The notes below the pieces were generated by a model that was not told the DNA's origin, did not search any database, and saw only the letters and a list, made by a program, of their open reading frames with translations. A stretch of 6,253 nucleotides of DNA from Fidelibacterota bacterium (lineage in GTDB: Bacteria > Fidelibacterota > UBA2242): NCBI GenBank assembly GCA_030655795.1, contig JAUSPJ010000046.1, forward strand, positions 1-6,253, read 5' to 3'. Shown one piece after another: positions 1 through 6,253 of the stretch. A program made the position numbers and the translations under genes. The stretch's first letter is position 1; each line of letters opens with the position of its first letter.

Positions 1-1531
1 CCAGTATTTCGCTAAGGCCAATACCATCGTGGTTGTCGAATAGGCGAATGCAATCGGCTCCCTGCATTAAATCGATTCTGCGAGTTTCATTAACATTTAG
101 AATATTCCCGTTACTTTCGATAGAATAGACGGGCACAAAGCCACCGGGATACCCCAAACTTTGGTAATCGGGATTGACCTGAAACGGCCGTCCTACAACA
201 GCCATTTGACACTTCGACGTCGACACTTTCTGAGGAGTAAAAACATAACGGATAAATAATTGCGATTCTCCGGGGTTTCCGCTAATAAGGGCTGTCTCCT
301 CCATCATAAATTCAGGATGATGCCAGATAACTGTAGGAATCGGTAGATATTGCCCTTCGAGTGTTTGTTCTGTCACGACATCCGCCCAGGTAACAATCTT
401 ACTGTTCATAATAACGACCGGTTCTAGAAGGAATCCGCGATTTCCGGTTTCCACCTGGCCGTCGGTATTCATTAAAACTTCCCGGTCATCGTCGACATTA
501 CCGATTACGGTCCAATATGAGGCCTGATTGAACATATAACGCGGGTAATCACCGTATTTCGCTCTTTCCACCCTGTTTTTCAACCAACTGTTCATGTCGG
601 CGGCCTTTTCCGGAGCGATATATTCGATTTCCTGAATACCCATCCTCGCAGACACTCTTGGCTTCTTCAGTTCGAGTTGGATGTAGCGCGTATCCATGTC
701 AGTCAATCGTATCCACGAAACGCCCGTCTGGTCAATCCCGTCAGACAGTGTTGGCGTCCAGTTTTCTCCGTTTTCCGAAAACCGAAGCTGGTAAATGCCA
801 TCGACGCAGACAGGATCCCAGTAGATGACCATCCCCCCAAGTTCTACGTTGCCACATAGATCTATCTCCACCTTTTCCGAACGAGAAAACATTTTTTTTC
901 TACACGATTCACGCTTTTGATCAAAAAATCCATGGTTATTTTCTTCTTTACCATTCAGTTTGACAATCGGTTGGATTTTATTGATAGGCAAAGTTTGATA
1001 TGATTCAAGAACAAGGTTGTCAATCCATAATGTACCTGATCCGCCTTCAGCTGAGGAGATAATAAGCTGAATCTCGGTGCTCCGCCAAAGAGTATGATCA
1101 TGGATCGGTCCCCAGGCAAATTCGATTTCGCGCTTGCGGGCGACAAACTCTTTGCGTTCCGCCGGCAAAGAGAGATTGCGTACAATTTTCCACCAGACAT
1201 TCTCGCCTGTTTCGTCGATTAGTTTGAATTCGAGATTGTTGGATGAACCTGTTCCTTGCAGGCCAAAACGAAACCGGTAGTTCTCAGGGTAATCGATGAT
1301 AGCCTTCCGGCCAATGCCGCAATAACCGGCGCCCGATTTAAAATTGTAATCCAACCGGAGTAGCGTTCGGTTTTCGACATCCTGCTCGGTTGTCAGAGTA
1401 ATTTCCACATCTTCGCTGTGGATCATATTCCAGATAGAAATATCTTCAAAGGAATCAGAAAATACCACCTGCGCAAAAAGCCAGCGACCGATTAGTATGA
1501 ATAATAAAAGTTTATTTATCCCGGATTCCAT
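1..1531 (-). CDS. Secreted multi-domain protein (CBM-like plus discoidin-like), 3' end cut off by window edge
   Basis: An uninterrupted reading frame of 510 codons runs from ATG at 1531 off the left edge. Residues 1-20 form a signal peptide (Lys then LLLFILIG, ending LFA before Gln21), so the protein is exported. Residues about 24-178 resemble a jelly-roll carbohydrate-binding module of the CBM11/CIA30 sort (NNLEFKLID near 98-106, FAWGP at 138-142, GTLWIDNLVLE at 166-176). Residues about 219-305 look like an F5/8 type C (discoidin) fold: IDLCG, GGMVIYWDP, RFSENGENW, RYIQLEL and a closing GIQEIEY. From about 329 (YPRYMFNQASYWTVIG, then GFLLEP, TWADV, YLPIPTVIWHH) comes a conserved-looking beta-rich region that I cannot assign. 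It may be the lead-in to an alpha/alpha-barrel glycosidase-like domain beyond the window. The ATG shares one base with the permease stop (TGATG), and AAAAGAG lies just upstream. Domain names are by eye; the catalytic role is inference. Confidence 0.85.
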   Translation of the reverse strand, partial: MESGINKLLLFILIGRWLFAQVVFSDSFEDISIWNMIHSEDVEITLTTEQDVENRTLLRLDYNFKSGAGYCGIGRKAIIDYPENYRFRFGLQGTGSSNNLEFKLIDETGENVWWKIVRNLSLPAERKEFVARKREIEFAWGPIHDHTLWRSTEIQLIISSAEGGSGTLWIDNLVLESYQTLPINKIQPIVKLNGKEENNHGFFDQKRESCRKKMFSRSEKVEIDLCGNVELGGMVIYWDPVCVDGIYQLRFSENGENWTPTLSDGIDQTGVSWIRLTDMDTRYIQLELKKPRVSARMGIQEIEYIAPEKAADMNSWLKNRVERAKYGDYPRYMFNQASYWTVIGNVDDDREVLMNTDGQVETGNRGFLLEPVVIMNSKIVTWADVVTEQTLEGQYLPIPTVIWHHPEFMMEETALISGNPGESQLFIRYVFTPQKVSTSKCQMAVVGRPFQVNPDYQSLGYPGGFVPVYSIESNGNILNVNETRRIDLMQGADCIRLFDNHDGIGLSEIL

Positions 1532-2358
1532 CACTCTTTTACACTTCCCAGCATAATTCCGCGAATATAGTATTTTTGCATAGCTAGAAAAACGATCAGT
1601 ACCGGCAAAATTGTAATGACCGCGCCGGCCATCATTAATTCCGTATCCTGAGCATGTTCGCCCATCAGATTTGCCAAAGCCACCGGTAGAGTGTACATCG
1701 AATCGCCGGTCATCACGATTAACGGCCATAGAAAATCGTTCCAAGAGCCCATAAACGTAAACAACGCCAGCGTCACCAGAATCGGTTTCGCTAAAGGTAA
1801 TATCAAGCGTAAATATATATAAAAATCCGTAGCGCCGTCGATTCGCGCGGCTTCAATCAAACTGTCCGGAATGGACATAATATACTGGCGAATCAGAAAA
1901 ATTCCGTAAATACTGGTCATGCCCGGAATAATAATCCCCCAGTAAGTATTGACTAACCCCATTCGGTTCAACATTAAAAACAGGGGCAGCATGGTTACCT
2001 GCGCCGGAATTACCATTGCGGATAACAGCAATTTGAACAATTTATTTTTTCCGGGAAACCGATATTTGGCAAAAGCATAACCAGCCATGGAATTAAATAG
2101 TAAAGAGATGAACGTCACGGATACGGCCACAATGACACTATTTAAAAAATAGCGGACAATGTTCATCTGGCGGAACAAGCGCTGATAATGTTCCCAGGTC
2201 GGCGTTTTGGGAAATAATCGCGGAGGAAATTGATTTGCACCGCCTTCGGGCATTATAGAAGCCGAAAGCATCCAGACAAAGGGCGCCAGGGTAAGAACCG
2301 CGGCCAGAAACATCAGCAGGTATAAGCCGTACTTTTGATATGATTTTTTAAATTTCAT
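1531..2358 (-). CDS. Sugar ABC transporter permease, MalG/LacG-type (CUT1 family)
   Basis: Inner-membrane permease half of a binding-protein-dependent oligosaccharide importer, 275 residues, the normal length for MalG/UgpE/AraQ-type subunits. About six hydrophobic segments are visible (roughly 10-31, 72-96, 107-130, 138-158, 190-212 and 244-262). The cytoplasmic EAA loop that contacts the ATPase is intact: EAARIDGA at 169-176, then ILPLAKP at 186-192. Other subfamily signatures are AGYAFAKYRFPGK (92-104), SWNDFLWPL (205-213), YTLPVALA (222-229) and the C-terminal RGIMLGSVK. The ATG at 2358 lies inside the end of the upstream permease gene (11-base overlap) and lacks a clear Shine-Dalgarno sequence, so translational coupling is likely. 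It should pair with the permease at 2348-3235. Family assignment is firm; the substrate cannot be read from the permease and is inferred from the neighbouring glucanase-like enzyme. Confidence 0.96.
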   Translation of the reverse strand: MKFKKSYQKYGLYLLMFLAAVLTLAPFVWMLSASIMPEGGANQFPPRLFPKTPTWEHYQRLFRQMNIVRYFLNSVIVAVSVTFISLLFNSMAGYAFAKYRFPGKNKLFKLLLSAMVIPAQVTMLPLFLMLNRMGLVNTYWGIIIPGMTSIYGIFLIRQYIMSIPDSLIEAARIDGATDFYIYLRLILPLAKPILVTLALFTFMGSWNDFLWPLIVMTGDSMYTLPVALANLMGEHAQDTELMMAGAVITILPVLIVFLAMQKYYIRGIMLGSVKE

Positions 2359-3235
2359 GGTGTTTTTGAATACGTAATTGTATCAAGGTTATGATTAAAA
2401 TGATTCCAAATAAAATAAAAGCGATCGCCGCTGAATATCCCATTCGCCAGAATTTGAAGCCCTCTTTATACATCATCAGGACAATGCTCAACGTACTGTT
2501 CAGCGGACCACCGTCAGTCATTACATAGGGTTCGGCAAAGAACTGACAATATCCGATCAGCGTTGTAATCGTGATAAATCCGGTGGTCTGGGCCAACATC
2601 GGCAAAGTGACATTACGAAATTCCTGCCAGCCGTTTGCTCCGTCCAAACGGGCAGCTTCATAGAGAGTTTCCGGGATATTCTGAAGGCCTGCGACAAAGA
2701 TAATCATATTGTAGCCAAAGCCTTTCCAGACGGCCATAATAATCAGAGCCAACATCGCCCAACGAGGATTACCCAGCCAATCTACGGGATTGATACCGAC
2801 AAAACTCAGTAAATAGTTCAGTAACCCGAAACGGGCTTGGTAGATATAACGCCAGATCACCGCAACCGCCACTAATGTCGTTACAACCGGCAGAAAAAAT
2901 GTCAGGCGGAAAAATGGTTTGAAACGGAGCATTTTCGAATTAAGCGCCATGGCCGCCAGCATGGATATCAGAATCGACAATGGGACACCTACGAGTACAA
3001 AATAACCGGTATTGCCCAGTGCCTTCCAAAACAAAGGATTTTTAAACAAGTCGATATAATTAGAAAATCCCACAAACCGCGCCCGACTAATATCGCCCAG
3101 GGAATAGATGTCAAAATCTGTAAAACTCATCACTAAAGCCGCCAGCACGGGTAAAAAGAAAAAGATAAATATCGCTGTCATCGCCGGCGATAGAAACAGG
3201 TAAGCGGCGTTATAATTTTGCCATTTGAATTTCAC
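2348..3235 (-). CDS. Sugar ABC transporter permease, MalF/UgpA-type (CUT1 family)
   Basis: Inner-membrane permease partner of the MalG-type subunit encoded next, 295 residues, typical of the short MalF/UgpA/LacF class that lacks the large periplasmic loop of E. coli MalF. It opens with a hydrophobic segment at about 12-35 (LFLSPAM, FFFLPVLAAL) and has about six membrane spans. Family marks are NTGYFVLVGVPLS (75-87), the EAA loop EAARLDGA at 193-200 followed by VTLPML (209-214), and MTDGGPLNST (239-248). The start is GTG at 3235. It overlaps the TGA of the binding-protein gene as GTGA (4 bases) and is preceded by GGGAG at 3245-3241. The nearby ATG at 3237 is in the other frame and encodes the last residue of the binding protein. 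Family is certain; the transported sugar is inferred only from context. Confidence 0.96.
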   Translation of the reverse strand: MKFKWQNYNAAYLFLSPAMTAIFIFFFLPVLAALVMSFTDFDIYSLGDISRARFVGFSNYIDLFKNPLFWKALGNTGYFVLVGVPLSILISMLAAMALNSKMLRFKPFFRLTFFLPVVTTLVAVAVIWRYIYQARFGLLNYLLSFVGINPVDWLGNPRWAMLALIIMAVWKGFGYNMIIFVAGLQNIPETLYEAARLDGANGWQEFRNVTLPMLAQTTGFITITTLIGYCQFFAEPYVMTDGGPLNSTLSIVLMMYKEGFKFWRMGYSAAIAFILFGIILIITLIQLRIQKHHEI

Positions 3236-4536
3236 ATCCGCTCCCGTTCGAGCAACCAGCGACGTTTTTCCAGTAGGCGATTAACCTCTATGTTTAAGCG
3301 AGAACCGACCTCTTCGGGGGTAATGTCGCCATAGACCATTGCTTCCACATGCTGTTGAATTTTCAACGCAATCTGTTCCCACTCCGGAATTCGCGGCGTC
3401 GGTTTGACATGGTGCAATTGTTGAAAAAAGACTTCTGTCCGCTCGTTCTGGTGCAATCCTAAAATATTCCAGGCTGACGTATTGGCTGGAAGATCTCCAC
3501 TGAGTTGATAAAACCGGGTCTGGATTTCCGGTCGCGACAAAAATTCGATCAATTTCCAGGCCGCCGCTTTATTTTCTGAATTTTTAAACATGACAATACT
3601 GGAACCACCGGCCGTCGAAATTCCCGGATATTCACCAGCGAATGAAGGCATCGGCGCAACTGTCCATTTAGCTTGCATGAATTCCGGCAACCGTTTTTGG
3701 AATTCGCCCAGATTCCAGGGACCGCTGATGTAAATTGCAAAATAGTCGTCGGCAAAACTCTGATATAAATTGGAAATGGCATTCATACCGAGGGGACACA
3801 ATTGATGCTCATACAATTTTAGAAAAAATCGCAGTGCGTTCTGAAATTCAGGCGCATCAAAGTCACCATAAGAATTGTTATCTTTCAACAGTGTTGAGCC
3901 GTTTTGCATAGCCATAGCTACGATTTCATGCCAGCCGTTCAAGGGCAAATAGAAAGCATATTCGGTCTTGCCCTCATTTTGAATTTTCAGAGACAGATCA
4001 AACAGATCATCCCATGTCGTTGGCGCTGTCGAATGTCCAAGTTCTTCAAATATATCTTTGCGGTAAAATAGCAGCCGAGTATCAACATACCAGGGAATTC
4101 CATATAGCGTTCCATCAATTTCGTTCGTTGCCCAAATCCCCGAAAAGTATTGGGCCGTATCAATGTCTGCTGAAGTTTTCAGAAGTGCATCCAACGGCTC
4201 AATAGCATTCAGGATGACAAATTCCGGTATCCAGGTATTGCCTAGCTGGCATAGATCGGGGGTGGAATTACCGGCATAAGCCGTTAGTAATTTTTCATGG
4301 GCCGCCGACCAGGGAATTGCCTGAACCCGGACATGTAATTCAGGATTTTCCTGTTCGAATACCGTAACCAATTCCCCGAGATGTTGTGCCTCCACGCCCA
4401 TAGCCCAAAAATCGATCACGTGGTCCTTTTTTTCAACTGAATGACAAGCATTGAAAAACAGGATTAGCGCCGGCAGCAAAATTAGCAGATAGAAATCGGT
4501 ATTTTTTATCTTTTTACAAAAGGAGTTCTGACTCAC
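3232..4536 (-). CDS. Extracellular sugar-binding lipoprotein of an ABC importer (SBP family 1)
   Basis: Solute-binding component that captures an oligosaccharide and delivers it to the two permeases downstream. From GTG 4536 the protein has 434 residues, typical for the family. It begins with a lipoprotein signal: KKIKN, a hydrophobic stretch LLILLPALILFF, then NAC with the candidate lipidated Cys at residue 31. The mature part starts with strand VIDFWAMG, then FEQENPELHVRVQAIPW, STPDLCQLGNTW, and the hinge and C-lobe motifs YGIPWYVDTRLLFYRKDIF and GGSSIVMFKNSENK, ending in an ERERM tail. All are usual for SBP_bac_1/8 proteins of CUT1 systems. The frame stays open upstream to 4707, but that part overlaps the glucanase-like gene by 161 bases and puts 57 unlikely residues before the signal. 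ATG 4572 is an alternative (446 residues, 26-base overlap). Neither start has a strong Shine-Dalgarno; GTG 4536 has AAAAGAAA just upstream. The lipobox FNAC is atypical. The ligand is unknown; a beta-glucan oligosaccharide is inferred from the neighbour. Confidence 0.9.
   Translation of the reverse strand: MSQNSFCKKIKNTDFYLLILLPALILFFNACHSVEKKDHVIDFWAMGVEAQHLGELVTVFEQENPELHVRVQAIPWSAAHEKLLTAYAGNSTPDLCQLGNTWIPEFVILNAIEPLDALLKTSADIDTAQYFSGIWATNEIDGTLYGIPWYVDTRLLFYRKDIFEELGHSTAPTTWDDLFDLSLKIQNEGKTEYAFYLPLNGWHEIVAMAMQNGSTLLKDNNSYGDFDAPEFQNALRFFLKLYEHQLCPLGMNAISNLYQSFADDYFAIYISGPWNLGEFQKRLPEFMQAKWTVAPMPSFAGEYPGISTAGGSSIVMFKNSENKAAAWKLIEFLSRPEIQTRFYQLSGDLPANTSAWNILGLHQNERTEVFFQQLHHVKPTPRIPEWEQIALKIQQHVEAMVYGDITPEEVGSRLNIEVNRLLEKRRWLLERERM
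3241..3245 (-). promoter_or_regulatory. Shine-Dalgarno site for the MalF-type permease
   Basis: GGGAG on the minus strand, five bases before the GTG at 3235 and inside the last codons of the binding-protein gene. It supports GTG as the true start and is the best ribosome-binding site seen at any junction in this operon; the other starts have only weak purine runs. Confidence 0.6.
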
Positions 4537-4546
4537 CGTATTTCTT

Positions 4547-6253
4547 TTACTTTGACAACAGCATTTTTCCATGGAGTGAGCCCGAACCATGGTCCAATTT
4601 ATAGAAATAAATACCACTGGATAGTGTTTTTTTGTTGTGATCCATTCCGTCCCAGTATATTTGTTGGTAGCCGGAATTTGAATAGCGATAACCGATCTGA
4701 TGCACAAGTTGTCCCTTTATATTATAGATCGACAATTTCACAAATCCCGGTTTATCAATACTAAAGCGGATATGGGTTCCGGGATTGAAAGGATTGGGAT
4801 AATTGCCGTAGAGGGCGAATTCGTCAACCATATTACTGTTTTCAGAAGAAATCGCGGTTGTCGAATCCGGCACAAAACCAATCGCATCCAGCATAGTCTG
4901 AATTTCCGAATTGGCCATGAAATTATCCCAGAGAAGGCCGCTCCGGTAATTTTCAATCATACAGATAATCGGCCCCTGATCGATAGCAATGTAGGAACCG
5001 GCCACCCAGCCTTCGGATTGATTAAAGGCATCTTTAAATCCGAGAGCGCCCACGATATCCTCTCCCAAAATCCTGTAAAAATGTTTCAACACCTGCATCG
5101 ATTCTTCCGGCGTATAGGGAAATGCCGAAAGCGCTGCCGTTGGTGTAATTGTTCCATTATCATGATCGGCAGTCGGTTCGTGGGCCATGTATCCGACCAA
5201 AGGATCGTCACTCGCGGTTAATCCCCAACAGTCTTCACTATAACCCACAAAGTTACCAGGATTATCAACACACCAGGCCCGATTAATCAGGCTGATATTA
5301 CGGTTATTTATGTAATAATTGGTATGACTATCCTTGATCCCTCGCGGGTCAAATCCAAGAAAAGAATAGTGGGTAAAGAACAGCGGTCCTCCTCTATCCC
5401 AGCCGACATATTGAGGAATTCCATAAAATGTTTTGCCGTTATCGTAATTCGGCTGATTGGCCCAGCCATCTTCCCAAAGGCTGGCGGGAACCGGGTGGGT
5501 CGGCGAGGCAATGGCAACCAGATACACAATCATGCACTCGTTAAATCCGTAAATCGGCATATTCATTTCCCATTGGTAATTCGGCGACCAATGCCAGTAA
5601 ATATAATTGCTGGTCTCTGTGCGACGGTACCAATCCCATTCGATGCTTTCCCACAGTTCTGTGGATAGTTGTCTGATCTGTACCTCATCTGAATTATTCT
5701 GGTCAAAATATTGCCGGACAGTCAACAATCCCTCTGCTACATATGCCGTTTCCACAATATCACCACCATCATCCTTTTCGCTGAAAGGTATTGCTGTTCC
5801 GGAGCTTCCATTTAACCAATGTGACCAGGCGCCGTGAAACCGGTCGGCATCTTTCAGAAAATTCAGCATTTTCAAGACATGAGTCGCTCCTTCTTCACGA
5901 GTAATAAATCCACGTTCGATTGCCACGGGAATGGTCATCATACCCATACCCGATCCCCCGGATGTCACTGTTTCCGGATCGCCGGGATAGCGTTCCCGGG
6001 ACAGACCTGAAACCGGGTGAGCATAATTCCAGAAAAAACGAAAAGTACATTCCTGAACCATATCCAGCAAGCCTTCATCGTTCAGTGCTGCGGTTGTAGC
6101 TAACACTTGTTCCGACTGACCGGATTCATTATAACTCATATCAACAGCACTGACTTTATAATTATAGCTGCGGTTCACCAGTCCATGAAAATTGCTGTAG
6201 ACTGTTAAATCCGATGTCGCCGCTCCAATCTTTTGAAATGAACCGCCAGGAGC
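4547..6253 (-). CDS. Secreted Glycoamylase/GH144-like glucanase with FN3 and type IX sorting tail, 5' end cut off
   Basis: The frame is open from the right edge to TAA at 4549-4547, giving 568 visible residues. Residues about 1-55 are the end of a fibronectin type III module (SYNYKVSAVDMSYNES). Residues about 62-462 are a Glycoamylase-type (PF10091) alpha/alpha-barrel domain, the fold of GH144 endo-beta-1,2-glucanases: FRFFWNYAHPVSGL, GGSGMGMM, SHWLNGSSG, DDGGDIVETA, ASDDPLVGYMAHEP and NYRSGLLWDNF. Asp161, Asp165 and Glu168 have the D-x3-D-x2-E spacing I recall as functionally important in the Chitinophaga GH144 enzyme; this is from memory. Residues about 477-568 are a sorting tail (YGNYPNPFNP, WDG, SGIYFYKL, KMLLSK) for export by type IX secretion and surface attachment or release. 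The GTG at 6178 lies inside the FN3 fold and is not the start. The binding-protein gene follows after 10 bases. Beta-1,2-glucan as substrate is inferred from the family; sophorose release or another glucan is possible, as some PF10091 proteins are uncharacterised. Confidence 0.9.
   Translation of the reverse strand, partial: APGGSFQKIGAATSDLTVYSNFHGLVNRSYNYKVSAVDMSYNESGQSEQVLATTAALNDEGLLDMVQECTFRFFWNYAHPVSGLSRERYPGDPETVTSGGSGMGMMTIPVAIERGFITREEGATHVLKMLNFLKDADRFHGAWSHWLNGSSGTAIPFSEKDDGGDIVETAYVAEGLLTVRQYFDQNNSDEVQIRQLSTELWESIEWDWYRRTETSNYIYWHWSPNYQWEMNMPIYGFNECMIVYLVAIASPTHPVPASLWEDGWANQPNYDNGKTFYGIPQYVGWDRGGPLFFTHYSFLGFDPRGIKDSHTNYYINNRNISLINRAWCVDNPGNFVGYSEDCWGLTASDDPLVGYMAHEPTADHDNGTITPTAALSAFPYTPEESMQVLKHFYRILGEDIVGALGFKDAFNQSEGWVAGSYIAIDQGPIICMIENYRSGLLWDNFMANSEIQTMLDAIGFVPDSTTAISSENSNMVDEFALYGNYPNPFNPGTHIRFSIDKPGFVKLSIYNIKGQLVHQIGYRYSNSGYQQIYWDGMDHNKKTLSSGIYFYKLDHGSGSLHGKMLLSK
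4550..4825 (-). other. Type IX secretion type A sorting / FlgD-like C-terminal domain
   Basis: Last 92 residues of the glucanase-like protein. It follows a short Ser/Asn-rich linker (SSENSNM) and shows YPNPFNP, strand RFSIDKPGFVKLSIYNIKGQ, YWDGMD, SGIYFYKLDHG and the terminal KMLLSK. This pattern is the common export tail of FCB-group secreted enzymes and is the main taxonomic clue in the window. Confidence 0.85.

Noticed and set aside
892..899. Run of eight T (A8 on the coding strand) as a possible frameshift or slippage site
   Set aside because: The same frame continues sensibly on both sides (CBM-like module before, discoidin-like IDLCG and GGMVIYWDP after), so there is no sign of a net frameshift.
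955..1200. Minus-strand 81-codon open frame
   Set aside because: It overlaps, in another frame, the continuous coding sequence from 1531 to the left edge, which has a signal peptide and domain-like structure.
2338..3235. Both permeases begin with the residues MKFK, hinting at a local duplication
   Set aside because: The similarity stops after a few residues, and the proteins belong to the distinct MalF-type and MalG-type classes; short Lys-rich starts are common in membrane proteins.
4700..5221. Plus-strand open frame of 173 codons opposite the glucanase-like gene
   Set aside because: It lies wholly antisense to a well-supported coding region, its translation shows no recognisable domain, and it is rich in Arg, His and Ile as expected of a reverse-strand shadow.
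1..6253. Search by eye for tRNA, CRISPR repeats, insertion-sequence ends, riboswitches and terminators
   Set aside because: The window is coding almost base to base on the minus strand; no repeat arrays, inverted repeats followed by T runs in intergenic space, or RNA-like segments were seen.

Overview
The window reads as an internal stretch of one carbohydrate-use operon on the minus strand, from a Gram-negative bacterium probably in the FCB group (Calditrichota, KSB1, Marinimicrobia, Ignavibacteria or a relative). The main lineage clue is the C-terminal tail of the rightmost protein: a YPNPFNP motif, a short beta domain with WDG and SGIYFYKL, and an end at KMLLSK. That is the type A sorting tail / FlgD-like Ig fold of type IX secretion cargo in these phyla. 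Base composition looks moderate. No rRNA or other strong taxonomic marker is present, so the phylum is inference.

Layout in transcription order (right to left). (1) 6253-4547: a 5'-truncated secreted enzyme made of an FN3 module, a Glycoamylase/GH144-like catalytic domain and a sorting tail. (2) 4536-3232: a lipoprotein sugar-binding protein. (3) 3235-2348: a MalF-type permease. (4) 2358-1531: a MalG-type permease. (5) 1531-1: the 5' part of a large secreted protein with a signal peptide, a jelly-roll carbohydrate-binding-like module, an F5/8 type C (discoidin)-like module and a conserved region of unknown function. It has no stop before the window edge. Successive genes overlap by 1, 11 and 4 bases, and one pair has a 10-base gap. 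There is therefore no room for internal promoters or terminators, and translation is probably coupled. No stretch longer than 10 bases is non-coding, and no RNA genes, mobile elements, CRISPR arrays or repeats were seen.

Working model (inference): the secreted GH144-like enzyme cuts a glucan outside the cell, most plausibly a beta-1,2-glucan, since that is the characterised activity of GH144. The ABC importer (CUT1 family) takes up the oligosaccharides, and the leftmost protein binds or processes the same glycan. The importer's ATPase is not in the window. The least described component is the leftmost protein, whose region after the discoidin-like module may begin an uncharacterised glycosidase-like domain.
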